Below, piece by piece: positions 47,101 through 55,411 of a DNA stretch of 64,000 nucleotides. The translations under genes were made by a program, and so were the position numbers. Every line of letters begins with the position of its first letter. Position 1 is the stretch's first letter. The stretch spans positions 231,662,927 through 231,726,926 of the forward strand of contig NC_084481.1 of NCBI RefSeq assembly GCF_030035675.1. Direction: 5' to 3'. The notes beneath the pieces are model-generated. The model did no database searches. It was not told where the DNA came from and worked only from the letters and a program-made list of their open reading frames with translations. This stretch comes from Rhineura floridana. Lineage: Eukaryota; Chordata; Lepidosauria; Squamata; Rhineuridae.

Positions 47101-47568
47101 AACCATCCTGGGAATTTCTACTGAGAAGCAGTACAGAAAATGTTATATTAAATAAATCCAATAAATAGATTGATCCTGCAAGCCCGACACCCCACCATTC
47201 AGGAATATGAAACCCATAAGAACATAACTGTGCCCTCAGAGGTGCTAGGGCCCACGCCCAATTCCTTTCCCCTTAACCCCCTGTGTGCCATGCAATACTG
47301 AGATAAATTTACTCTGCACATGCTCAGAGGCACCCTTATTAACATGCTTCACAAAGGCACAAGAAAACGGACGGGGGAAGGGGAAGGCTGAGAGTGAATT
47401 AATTCCACTTGCCCCGCCCTCAGCCAAGTCACGGGAGGGGGCGGGGAAAAAGCCCCTTCTCCGTCAAAGTATACAGAAAAGCGACGCAGGATTGGCAGAT
47501 CCCCTCCAGCTCTCTGCGTTGCTACGATACAGCCCTTTCCTCACCTCAGATGGGCGGACTCGCGCCAT
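36261..47568 (-). CDS. CDKN3: CDKN3 (KAP), CDK-associated dual-specificity phosphatase, 8 coding exons
   Basis: Minus-strand coding exons are 47568-47545, 44082-44015, 41961-41909, 41247-41203, 39937-39715, 38812-38781 (a 32-bp microexon), 37420-37317 and 36347-36261. All have GT-AG introns with matching phases, totalling 636 nt (211 residues; human has 212). Matches to remembered human CDKN3 include KFDSSDEEP, NSQFLGICSLPGCRF, QDIFVLCTRGELSKYRVP, HHHPIPDGDTPDI, SLRDLRGSGAIQTIK and the C-terminus ARSVSR. KAP dephosphorylates the activation-loop Thr160 of CDK2 and binds CDKs through its N-terminal region. The general-acid Asp in PDGDTPD and the loop Arg are kept. The catalytic Cys is not: codon 139 is GGT (Gly), giving LIHGYGGLGRS instead of LIHCYGGLGRS. 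The microexon boundary makes this reading unambiguous unless the base is a sequencing error. Exon 1 is assigned by phase, splice site and CpG context; its MARVRPSE is unlike the human N-terminus and is the least certain exon. Confidence 0.94.
36903..36962. repeat. GAGA/GTGT microsatellite
   Basis: tgtgtgtgtgagagagagag followed by gagtgagcgagcgagag units in CDKN3 intron 7. Open frames across it are not genes. Confidence 0.85.
37525..37770. mobile_element. Two adjacent MITEs, in CDKN3 intron 6
   Basis: 37525-37615 is a copy of the gcaatcctatgcacatttacc / gtaagtcc family. 37625-37765 starts cagggataaacaccctgtgg and ends ggttctccatccctgctg, with inner arms ccagatgttgttggac and gtccagcaacatctggagg. 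Both are palindromic without coding sequence. Confidence 0.7.
38198..38310. mobile_element. hAT-type MITE fragment, in CDKN3 intron 6
   Basis: gccctccagatgatgctgaac and cagcaacatctgaagggcc arms around a cattgccagtgcc centre. Diverged member of the 25550 family. Confidence 0.6.
38559..38696. mobile_element. hAT-type MITE (CAGCCTTTCC family), in CDKN3 intron 6
   Basis: Arms cttttccaactgttgggtcc and ggacccaaaggttgggaaa enclose the same core as the 21156 element. The left terminus is worn and no target duplication can be recognised, so this is an older copy. It lies 85 bp from the 32-bp CDKN3 microexon. Confidence 0.75.
39160..39265 (-). mobile_element. L2-type LINE 3' tail, in CDKN3 intron 5
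   Basis: tagtagtattatttcaattt, ttaccctctcttcaccatc and acccaaggcgggttataac, a reversed worn L2 end. Confidence 0.5.
40300..40845. other. CDKN3 intron 4, no element recognised
   Basis: Unremarkable intronic sequence with one T homopolymer near 40612. Confidence 0.4.
40850..41048 (+). mobile_element. L2-type LINE 3' tails
   Basis: ttttattatgtttttaactg with tttaaaaacaggatacaagtc, then a second end with ctctgggctcctactgggag and aaagggtgggatataataata. Confidence 0.6.
41049..41124. repeat. ATA/ATG compound microsatellite
   Basis: About eight ATA units followed by about seventeen ATG units, directly after the L2 3' end and only 80 bp from CDKN3 exon 4. The microsatellite has probably grown from the L2 tail. 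Confidence 0.95.
41452..41790 (-). mobile_element. L2-related LINE 3' region, in CDKN3 intron 3
   Basis: cttatttatttatttatcaa, aaatttatatactgcttgat, then poly-A-rich spacer and aggcacctgctggatgttaa; reads as the reversed 3' UTR and C-terminal region of an L2-type element. Confidence 0.55.
42250..43320. other. CDKN3 intron 2, no element recognised with confidence
   Basis: A short match (cctagcaactctcagcaccc, about 42437) to the MITE at 53655 suggests a worn fragment. Nothing else seen. Confidence 0.35.
43325..43975 (+). mobile_element. CR1 LINE, broken internal fragments with L2 tail inserted
   Basis: Forward frames give REVVGSLDDKGVECMLKEEK, then PELTFSARESDELKQIVVM and MNKSPDSDGIYSRVLKEFK, all from the CR1 linker-RT region, then the 3' UTR (gcgggcttcctgttggtatc...ggatcctggactagatgggcc). 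43455-43530 (tctgggctcctgctgggagg...aaataaataaat) is an L2 3' end lodged inside. Most of the RT is deleted. Confidence 0.82.
44525..46015 (+). mobile_element. L2 LINE, 1.5 kb, with a 392-codon open RT frame, in CDKN3 intron 1
   Basis: Upstream partial RT (FQSGFRPGLA), then an uninterrupted frame 44657-45835 with LLDLSAAFDTIDH, YGVPQGSVL, HCHQYADDAQLYFS, NKLRLNPDKTEMLLVG, LVTSKLDYCNAVYVGLP, VQNAAARLVTG and the natural C-terminus FLFSQAF. The 3' UTR ends ggggcggtatacaagtgcaa followed by CAAA/TAAA repeats. It lies opposite to CDKN3 transcription. 5'-truncated; one frame change separates the FQSGFRPG part from the main frame. Open over nearly 400 codons, so probably not very old. Confidence 0.93.
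46265..46325 (+). mobile_element. L2-type LINE 3' tail fragment
   Basis: gtaggtgggatataaatgta and ataaataaaaaataaaat. Very short. Confidence 0.5.
46326..47400. other. CDKN3 intron 1, 5' half
   Basis: Contains a palindromic MITE scrap (46425-46480: gcctatgcacatgcc, cctgggagtaagcaccattg) and an L2-like tail at 47080-47165 (ttttaaggaatgtaaaccat, attaaataaatccaataaat). No exon seen. Confidence 0.45.
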
Positions 47569-47830
47569 CTGTCTATTTTTTCTAAAAAAAATACAAATCA
47601 ACCGCCGTTGGCAGGCAGCCACCAACGGTTTCGAATGGGAGAAATCTCGCGCAGGTTTGAGAGCGCGGATTGGTCATTCTGCCGTCTCCCGCCTGCGCTT
47701 TCTCACTCACCCTATCAGCCGGCGGGAAATCACAAAGCTCCCGCCTTGCTACGCTTCTTATTGGATGGTGGCGTTTAAAGTGGGGGAAGGGGAGGTGCTT
47801 CCCCCCCCCAGCTCTTAAACGGGGTGGAAC
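47569..47830 (-). promoter_or_regulatory. CDKN3: CDKN3 promoter: CCAAT boxes, E2F site, CHR-like and MYB-like motifs
   Basis: Upstream of the minus-strand ATG (47568) lie TTCGAA, a CHR-like hexamer (47630-47635), an inverted pair of AACGG MYB-type motifs (ccgttgg...ccaacgg, about 47604-47628), CCAAT boxes on the minus strand (47669-47673, 47760-47764) and an E2F-type TTTCCCGC (47724-47731). The region is CpG-rich and TATA-less. This fits a gene periodically expressed in G2/M under DREAM/MuvB control, as known for CDKN3. Site occupancy is inference. Confidence 0.6.
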
Positions 47831-47884
47831 TGACTGGGCGGCAGAGCCCCTCTGTCGTTCTGTGTGTTGGCTGCCCTGCTTAAT

Positions 47885-48160
47885 CCGCAGTTAGCTGGAA
47901 GTAAACTCCATTGAGACGAGTGGGATTTCCTTCTGAGTAGACATGTATAGGATTGCATCATTAGGGCTGGCTCCAACTAAGGCTGCAATCCATGTCTACT
48001 CAGAGGTAAACGCCATTAGGTTCAATGAGACTTAATCCCAGGTAAATGTGCACTGGATTGAGGTCTAAATTCCATCCACTGAAATTAATGGACCTCAGTT
48101 CATAAAATCCATTCATTTCAATGGGTCTGCTTTAGGGATAGAATTATCCATCAATTTTGG
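47885..48160. mobile_element. MITEs of the gcaatcctatac/gtaagtcc family
   Basis: ttagctggaagtaaactcc, cttctgagtagacatgtata, ggctgcaatccatgtctact and ttaatcccaggtaaatgtgc are two palindromic units back to back; 48090-48150 adds a related caatgggtctgc core. Confidence 0.55.
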
Positions 48161-48535
48161 TTCTCTCTGTTTCTCAGGTTTCTAATCTTAAATTTGGTTC
48201 TCCACATTTCTGCAGAAATTTGCGATTTCTTTTTTCTTTATCCTAATATAATAATGCATATTTGCATGCTACTTTTGCCAATATGTTCATTTTCTGCGCA
48301 CTTTCACCTAATGAGCATTTTGCTTGGTTGGAGAACTGCACTGCAAAATTTGGATAAGTGCTAATTTTGAAGGATGGCTGTGGTTCTTACATTGTTCCAG
48401 AAAGTGCAAATTTGATAAATATGACTTTAAATACAAACTGAACCAAATTTCTCCCCCATCCCTAGTCTACTCTGAGTAGAACTAACATTGGATACAAACC
48501 TTAGCCTTTGTACCACCAGACTCTTTTTCTCTCTC
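48161..48535. other. No gene recognised
   Basis: AT-rich DNA with no supported feature. Confidence 0.4.
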
Positions 48536-48539
48536 TATA

Positions 48540-48736
48540 CAGTAGGGCCCTGCTTACCGGCGTTCCGTTTTGCAGCGTTCCGCTGATGCGGCGGCTTTCA
48601 ATTTGGGGAAATTCCCTGTTTTAAAGCCGACTTTGTGATTTTACAGCATTATAGTCAATGGGTTCCGTTTTATGGCGATTTCTGCTTTACGGTGGGGGCC
48701 TGGTCCCTAACCCACCATATAAGCGGGGCCCTACTG
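48540..48736. mobile_element. Tigger-like palindromic MITE
   Basis: CAGTAGGGCCCTGCTTACC start, gcggggccctactg end, TA on both sides (48538-48539, 48737-48738). Inner parts gcgttccgttttgcagcg and ggtccctaacccacc match the 17015 copy. Confidence 0.85.
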
Positions 48737-48863
48737 TACCAAAAAAGAAGGGAAACAAGTCTGGTGGTACAAAGACTAATCATGCAGACCTATACATGTT
48801 TACTCAGCATTCCAATTTCAAGTGGAAGATAGTCCACTTGTCAAAATAGACTATCCTTGAAGA

Positions 48864-49090
48864 GAGCCAGTGTGGTGTAGTGGTGAAGGTGCTGGACTAC
48901 GACCTGGGAGACCAGGGTTTGACTCCCCACACAGCCATGAAGCTCACTGGGTGACCTCGGGCCAGGCACTGCCTCTCAGCCCCAGAGGAAGGCAATGGTA
49001 AACCCCTCTGAATACCGTTCATCATGAAAACCCTATTCATAGGGTTGCTGTAACTCGGGATCGACTCGAAGGCAGTCCATTTCCATTTTG
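48864..49090 (+). mobile_element. Sauria SINE (tRNA head, BovB-type tail)
   Basis: gagccagtgtggtgtagtgg (A-box region), ggagaccagggtttgactcc (B box), then cactgggtgacctcgggcc, aaggcaatggtaaacccctc and the BovB-like end gggatcgactcgaaggcag and ccatttccatttt. The 3' end parallels the BovB end at 9150-9175 (gtaatcgacttgaaggcac), which explains mobilisation by BovB. Confidence 0.92.
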
Positions 49091-49202
49091 CGATAAAGAA
49101 GTGCCCTTTTCAGTCACAAACAGAATTGCAACGTAATGACACCTTCCCTGTTTAGGAAATGCCTTTCTTTGCCCTCCTGACATGCAGAGCAATATTCTAC
49201 CT

Positions 49203-49368
49203 AACATAAGAACCAAAGAAGAATCCTGCAGCTGGATCAGGCCAAAGTGGACCCATCTAGTCCAGCATCCTGTCCTCCCACTGGCCAACCAGACGCCTCA
49301 ATGGGAAGCCCACGTGCAGAACATGAGTGCAATAGCTCTCCTCGCTTCTGATTCCCAGGAAATGGAAT
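49203..49368 (-). mobile_element. CR1 LINE 3' end
   Basis: acataagaaccaaagaagaatcctgcagctggatcaggcc, ctagtccagcatcctgtcc and gccaaccagacgcc match the reversed CR1 3' UTR with several changes. Confidence 0.82.
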
Positions 49369-49556
49369 AGGGCTCTTGTTCTACCCTTTTTGTTGTCTTC
49401 TATTTCTGTACAATAACTATTGTAATAGTTCTCTTTGTCCCTACGTACTAGTCGCTGTATTGTTGCATTTAGGGTTCTGACCGTGTTTCTATCTCCTTTT
49501 GCTTTTGCTTTCCTTCTTTCTTTAAACATTTTAAGAGTTTCTTCAGTCATCCTGAG
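49369..49556 (-). mobile_element. BovB/RTE LINE linker fragment
   Basis: Minus-strand translation MTEETLKMFKERRKAKAKGD, then RLVRRDKENYYNSYCTEIED, the RTE segment between endonuclease and RT. It matches 10540-10735. Confidence 0.82.
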
Positions 49557-49693
49557 GTATTTCTCTAAAATGGTATATTTTCAATATTTTTAATTTTTAT
49601 CTGTTATCTCTCTCAAAGTAAATAAGTGCAGAATTCAATTTCACAATTGCAGAATCAGCTATTTTAGGCTGCATTAACAGAAGTATAGTTTCC

Positions 49694-51837
49694 TTTTTTT
49701 TTTTTCAATAATTTTTATTCAGATTTTCATAAAACATACAAGACAAAATCATAAAACATTCAAAGACAAAAAACAAAATCAAAAATAGTTAAACAAAAAA
49801 AAGAAAAAAAAAGAAAAAAAAACAAAAAAAAAAAATAAAGAGTAAAATATTGACTTCCCATTTGTCAAAGATCAAATCAGTTATAAGTCTATAATATATA
49901 ACAATCCTGTCTCTTAAGTCATATTATAAAATCACTTTCCTCCAGTAGTTATCTTACTTAATCATCAAATCTCATAAACATTACTTTATTCTTTCCACAA
50001 AAAGTCAAAGAGAGGTTTCAATTCTTTAAGAAATATATCTATCAATTTTTTTTTCCAGATAAGCATATCGATTAATCCATCTCATTACTAATTATGATAA
50101 TCTTATTGTCATAACCATAGTCAAAATAAACATTTCAATTAATCCATCACATCAGAATCTGTTAGGTTCAGTAATTTCAGTAGCCATTGTTCTATTATCC
50201 CTATTAGTTCCATTTTCCATCTTCCATCTTCAGTAGTCTTGTTAAGTCCAGTAATTTCAGTATCCAATCTTCCATTATCAGTATTCCATAATAATCTTGC
50301 TGTCAGAGCCATAGTCATATAGTAAGAGTCTGATGGGAATTACCTCTATCCCAAATATTTTCTTGCCATCCATTCTAAATAGGTTGCTGAAATACTGCTG
50401 TAAAATCATATCTCTGTTCTTTTTTTCAAAATACACTGGGTCATCTCTTGAAAGTTTTTCCATTGTCACATGGCTGCAGTTAATTCCATAGATTTTCTCT
50501 ATATTGGGCTCCATCACATCATTCCAGTCCAGAAGATTATCCATGCCATTGATAACTTTATCTCTAGAATCTTCATTAATTTCTTCAGAGATAACATTGA
50601 GTTCCAAACAATAGATTTTATTTCTAAAGTCCATAGACTCCAAATCTTGTTCCTGTTCCACGTTTGTTCCAATCTCCGGGATCTCCTCTCTCACAGGGAC
50701 CCCTGTTCCAGTCTCCAGGGTCTCCTCTCTCACAGGGACCCCTGTTCCAGTCTCCAGGGTCTCCTCTCTCACAAGGACCCCTATGTCTTTAATCTCCTGT
50801 GTCTCCAAACAATAGATTTTGTTTCTAAAGTCCATAGACTCCAAATCTTTTTCCTGTTCCACGTTTGTTCCAATCTCCGGGGTCTCCTCTCTCACAGGGA
50901 CCCCTTCCAGGGTCACCTCTCTCACAGGGACCCCTATATCTTTAATCTCCTACTTCATTTTACTCAATTCAATTTTCAGCTCCTTACAACCCTGTCGCAG
51001 GTTTTGTTTCGTTATCTCAATCTCATCCATTATTTTCTGAAACATAGTTATTTCCAGATTCTCAGCCACTTTCTTAATTGCCATTTTAAAAGAAAAATAT
51101 AGGAAAACCACTTCTTATTTCAGCAACAATTGGGTTAATACTCCAAACTTGGTGACATCACAGTATAAACAGAGCAGACAGCCTTATCTCTCCATGCTTA
51201 AGTAAACAAAATGCAGTTCCCAGGATCGAAACAATTAATGGCGGTCGTCAGGAAACAGATTCGTCAAAATAAAATAGACCAAAAAGAGAGTAGTCTCAGA
51301 CAATATAATATTCTTCAAAATAAAAATCTGGAATAGAAATCCCTCTTCTGTGTATATCTTTAGAATGCAAATCCAGGACAGCTTTTTGCAACAAAAACAG
51401 AGATAAGCTATTAATTAGTGAGTAGCAGAGAGAAGTTATGGCTCCCCAGTGAGATGTCGAAAACCGATCAATCTGGCAAATCTCTTTTAAACAGCAACAA
51501 TTTAAGTCAAGTAAAAGAAAAATATAGAAAGAAGGGTGCTTGCCTGTTAGTGCGTTCTCTCTTAGAAGATAAGATGAACGTTCGCTTTATCAGATAGAGC
51601 TTGTTGTTGAAAATCCGTCCCACCTTCGTCGGCTGGACCTCGTCCCATAAATTAATGAGATCTGGTCGTCCCAACAAAAATAGGCTTTGAGGTTAATCTC
51701 TTCGTTTCTCCCTACCCGGGAGAAGTTTAATCAGTCAAAAAAAAAAAATCTGACTGATATATCTGAATAAGCTTCTTTTGAGGCAGGAGCCCGTCTCAAA
51801 AGCAGGCACAGGCTAAGTCACCCTTCCCGGAAGTCCC
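49694..51837 (-). mobile_element. L1-type LINE derivative with ORF1 only (HAL1-like), 2144 bp
   Basis: Both flanks read aacagaagtatagtttcc (49676-49693, 51838-51855), a perfect 18-bp target duplication. On the minus strand the element begins gggacttccgggaagggtg, has a 5' leader of about 750 bp, an ORF1-like frame from 51084 to 50278 (268 codons), an AT-rich 3' region of about 580 bp, an AATAAA just before the end and a terminal A run. The frame starts MAIKKVAENLEITMFQKIMD and looks coiled-coil, then has internal duplications, then RDDPVYFEKKNRDMILQQYF. One TAG interrupts it near 50955. No endonuclease or RT sequence lies between the duplications. Long target duplication, A tail and coiled-coil ORF1 indicate L1-type retrotransposition; assignment of the frame to squamate L1 ORF1 is from memory. 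ORF1-only L1 relatives (HAL1) are known in mammals. Confidence 0.78.
50595..50935 (-). repeat. Tandem duplications inside the L1-like ORF1
   Basis: A long unit (encoding IGTNVEQEKDLESMDFRNK, then IYCLE) occurs at about 50600-50690 and again at 50805-50890. Between and beside them a unit of about 45 bp encoding VPVREETLETGTG occurs several times (50685-50780, 50880-50935). Units are multiples of three, so the frame survives. Confidence 0.85.
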
Positions 51838-51867
51838 AACAGAAGTATAGTTTCCAAATCATGTTAA

Positions 51868-52042
51868 GTATTTTGTTGTTGTTGTTATGTGCCTTGAAGT
51901 CGATTATGGCTTATGGCGACCCTATGAATCAGCGACCACCAAGAGCATCTGTCATGAACCACCCTGTTCAGATCTTGTAAGTTCAGGCCTGTGGCTTCCT
52001 TTATGGAATCAATCCATCTCTTGTTTGGCCTTCCTCTTTAGT
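51868..52042 (-). mobile_element. BovB LINE 3' end nested in CR1
   Basis: Starts with gttgttgttgtt (reverse of the CAA tail), then atgtgccttgaagtcgatta, gcgaccctatgaatcagcga and ttatggaatcaatccatctc, the reverse complement of 9020-9185. Confidence 0.9.
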
Positions 52043-52699
52043 TCCCCTCTATTCAGCACTGGTTAGGCCTCATCTTGAGTACTGCATCCAGTTCTGGTCT
52101 CCACACTTCAAGAAGGATGCAGACAGACTGGAACAGGTTCAGAGGAGGGCAACAAAGATGATCAGGGGACTGGAAACAAAGCCCTATGAGGAGAGACTGA
52201 AAGAATTGGGCATGTTTAGCCTGGAGAAGAAAAGACTGAGGGGAGATAGGATAGCACTCTTCAAGTACATGAAAGGTTGTCACACAGAGGAGGGCCGGGA
52301 TCTCTTCTCAATCATCCCAGAGTGCAGAACACGGAATAATGGGCTCAAGTTGCAGGAAGCCAGATTTCATCTGAACATCAGGAAAAACTTCTTAACTGTT
52401 AGAGCCATATAACAATAGAACCAATTACCTAGAGAGGTAGTGGTCTCTTGGACCCTGGAGGCGTTCAAAAGGCAGCTGGACAGCCATCTGTCAGGAATGC
52501 TTTGATTTGGATTCTTGCATAGAGCAGGGGGTTGGACTTGATGGCCTTATAGGCCCCTTCCAACTCTGCTATTCTATGATTCTATGAACATTTTAAAGGA
52601 GTTTCAGTTACCTTACACAGAGGATCTAAGATACACATTAGAATTTTTAATTTTTTTATGACATTAGGATTTATTATTTGGATTGCTCTCCTTTTTATT

Positions 52700-52805
52700 A
52701 ACTGACAATGCAATCCTATACATATGTACTCAGAAGTAAGTCTCATTGTGTTCAATAGAGCTTACTCCCAGGTCAGTGGGTGTTGAATTGCAGCCTAAAG
52801 AGGAG
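52700..52805. mobile_element. MITE (gcaatcctatac/gtaagt family)
   Basis: gcaatcctatacatatgtac, cagaagtaagtctcattg, cttactcccaggtcag and attgcagcc form an imperfect palindrome. The same unit recurs at 53580-53642. Confidence 0.6.
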
Positions 52806-53268
52806 AAATGGAAGTACATTTTACTAAAACACTACTGCAACAGTAGAGGGCACTCTTGCTTTATAAATGTAAAACATTTTTCAAAGGGTATTTTTAAAAT
52901 TTTTTTTGTTAGTATAATGTTGTGTCCTTACAGAAGAATAATGTTATCAAAATAGTACCATTCATTGTTAATGTTTTACATGTCATGTCATGTACTTGGA
53001 ATGGTTTATACCTATCTACATTAGTCTTGTGGTTTTTCTTTTTCTTTTTAAAACCAACGGCTATTATCTTTTGAAGGAAACAAAAATGTATGATGTCTGA
53101 CACATAAAATTTGTATGAGTCAAGAAACGAGATAATATTTTCATTTCCATATATTTCCACAATTATTTTATTTTTCTTTCTCCGCTAAGTGCCACACCTG
53201 CTGAACCTGATAATTACTAATTGAACACATTTCTTTCCATATTATTTTTAATTCTATTAATGTCTACG
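52806..53268. other. No gene recognised
   Basis: AT-rich; nothing supportable. Confidence 0.4.
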
Positions 53269-53269
53269 T

Positions 53270-53575
53270 AGGACCCTCCATAGCGCAGAGAGGTAAGCGG
53301 CGGTAACAGCCTAAGCTCTGCTCACGGCCGGAATTCGATTCCAACGGAAGGAGGAAGTCGAATCTCCGGTAAAAGGGGTCGAGGTCCACTCAGCCTTCCA
53401 TCCATCTGTGGTCAGTAAAATGAGTACCCTGCATATTCTGGGGGGTAAAGAAAGGCCGGGGAAGGAATTGGCAATCCCACCCCATATATACGGTCTGCCT
53501 AGTAAATGTCACAAGACATAACCCTAAGAGTCAGAAACGACTCGCACTATAAGTGCGGGGACACCTTTACCTTTT
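53270..53575 (+). mobile_element. Second tRNA-derived SINE family with BovB-like tail
   Basis: A-box region tccatagcgcagagaggtaa, B box cggaattcgattccaac, a long body (ccactcagccttccatccat, aatgagtaccctgcatattc) and a 3' end gtcagaaacgactcgcac followed by cacctttaccttttt. The gtcagaaacgact motif parallels the cataagtcagaaatgact of the Sauria SINE end, so the same LINE machinery is a reasonable inference. Head and body differ from the Sauria SINE. Confidence 0.78.
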
Positions 53576-53654
53576 TAAATGTCTACTTCCATTGTGTTTA
53601 ATGGGGCTTGGTCCTAGTTAAGCATTCATAGGATTGCAGCCTTAATAACGTGTT

Positions 53655-53990
53655 GGTCCCATCTGCACTATACATTTAAAGCAATATTATACAACTTCAA
53701 ACTGTCATAGCTTCCGCCAAAGAATCCTGGGGATTGTAGTTTGTGAAGGGTGCTGAAAGTTTTTAGGAGACCCCTATTCCTCTCAGAGGGCTATAATTTC
53801 CAGAGTGGTTTAACAATAAATCTTCTTCCCCTGGGAACTATGGGAATTGTAGCTCTGTGAGGCCATCAGGGGTCTCCTAACAACTCTCAGCATCCTTAAC
53901 AAACTTCAGTTCCCAGGATTATTTGGGGGATGTCATGACTGTTGAAAGTGGCATAATACTGCTTTAAATGCATAGTGCAGATGTGGCCAT
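53655..53990. mobile_element. Palindromic DNA element (MITE), 335 bp
   Basis: Arms catctgcactatacatttaa and ttaaatgcatagtgcagatg, with inner repeats (ttcctctcagagggc, aggagacccctattcc against ggggtctcctaac). No coding capacity and no clear target duplication. Superfamily uncertain. Confidence 0.75.
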
Positions 53991-53999
53991 ATTTTTCAG

Positions 54000-54795
54000 C
54001 AAATATATGGAACATGATCCAAATTAAACCCCTACCGCTAAAATTAAGGGGACACACAGGGCCTTAACTAGGTGGATTGGCCCAATATTAATATATTATT
54101 TCCCCTGTCTTCAGGATCACATGTCTATTTTGCACATTTATGCCAGCCATATGTACCAATCCAGCAAAGGAATTGTTTGCACAAGGACATGTTTCTGTGA
54201 ACAGATCTCCTGGCTGGATGTTTCAACAGAGTGCATCACATGAAATGAACATGGACTGCCTTCAAGTCGATCCCAACTCACGGAAAGCAGTATTCAGAGG
54301 GGGTCTACCATCGCCTCCCTCTGAGGCTAGTCCTCCCCAGCTGGCTAGGGCCTGCTCAGCTTGCCATACCTGCACAAGCCAGCCCCTTCCTTGTCTGCAA
54401 CTGGGCTCCTTGGGACTATGCAGCTTGCCCACGGCTGCACAGGTGGCAGGGCACATAACCCCTGAGCCACTCATTGTGGGGTGATCTTTAGCTGGCCCGT
54501 GACACCAGGAGGAGACACAAGCGGGGATTTGAACTCACAGACTCTGGACTCCCAGCCAGGCTCTCCTCTCCACTGGCTCTCTTAATGCAGGCATGAGGGA
54601 ATGTCAGTCCTGGAGACTTAATATGGCACTCGAGGCTTCTGTATCTGGCCCTGAGAACTCTTCACAGATCACAGCCCTCTCCTCAAGCGACACCCTTCAC
54701 TGGCCCTGTTTTGACTGACTATACCCCAAATGTTTTTGCCTGGATGGAATGTGCCATTGGACTCTGGCAATGTGGCCTGGATGGAAGACAGAGAG
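54000..54795. other. No gene recognised; possible worn SINE at about 54240-54590
   Basis: aactgccttcaagtcgatcccaactcacgg and ggggatttgaactcacagactctggactccc resemble a reversed tRNA-SINE with BovB-like end, but the match is weak. Confidence 0.4.
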
Positions 54796-54802
54796 GGATG
54801 TG

Positions 54803-55067
54803 CAGGGTTGCCAGGTTCATGGCCTGAGTCTCTTAGGAGAAGAGAAAGTCAGCCAAGTGCAGGTGTTCTTGCAACACTGTAATGGGAAAAACCACAAGGT
54901 GGAATTCTCCCCCCTGCACAACTTTGAAAGATACAGAAGACCTCTTGGAGGATGGGCCTGGCAACCAAGAGATCTTCTGTATCTTTAAAAGTTGTGCAGG
55001 GGGAAGGGAGTTGGCTGACTTTCTCTTCTAAAGATAACAGGATCAGGCCATGAACCTGGCAACTCTA
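54803..55067. mobile_element. hAT-type element, 265 bp, long inverted arms
   Basis: Starts CAGGGTTGCCAGGTTCATG and ends catgaacctggcaactcta, with arms including gagaagagaaagtcagcca and ctgcacaactttgaaagata. Flanks are gggatgtg on both sides (54795-54802, 55068-55075), a perfect 8-bp target duplication. No transposase. Confidence 0.9.
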
Positions 55068-55411
55068 GGGATGTGTGAGTGTGTGCAGAAACTAGGGTAC
55101 TGTCTCAAGGTAAATTTTACATTCTTTGTTCCATCTCCTTTTGCCTCTGGCCCTGCCCACCTCTGCCCCCGGCCCCTGGAAGGCCGCCCAGAAAGGAATG
55201 TGGCCCTTGGTCTGAAAAATGTTCCCCAGCCCTGCCTTAAAATGGGATGTGGGCCATCAACGAAACCAACAACTACAGTCATCAAACAGAAATATAAAAG
55301 GAGCAGAGGAAACCACAGGAAAAACAACAGTAACAATAATTACCAAAATCTGGCCAGGCAGTCAAACCTCCCCCTGCCCCCGCCATGAAGGTGGGAGGTT
55401 TTCAACTTATA

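Larger units (their letters stand above)
49645..52590 (+). mobile_element. CR1 LINE copy split by an L1-like element and a BovB tail
   Basis: The CR1 text starts near ttaggctgcattaacagaag (about 49663), is interrupted at 49694-51837, resumes at tttccaaatcatgttaagta, is interrupted again by BovB (51870-52042), then continues with tcccctctattcagcactgg and a frame giving [28 protein letters not shown] and the 3' end with attctatgattctatga. Continuity across the first insert is shown by the target duplication; across the BovB it is inferred from CR1 order. Confidence 0.8.

Noticed and set aside
48864-48935. tRNA-like sequence with good B box
   Set aside because: Head of a Sauria SINE, repeated at 55412 with the same body and tail.
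50470-51102. A 210-codon + strand open frame
   Set aside because: It is the antisense shadow of the L1-like ORF1. Its repeats mirror the in-frame duplications, and it has no recognisable motif.
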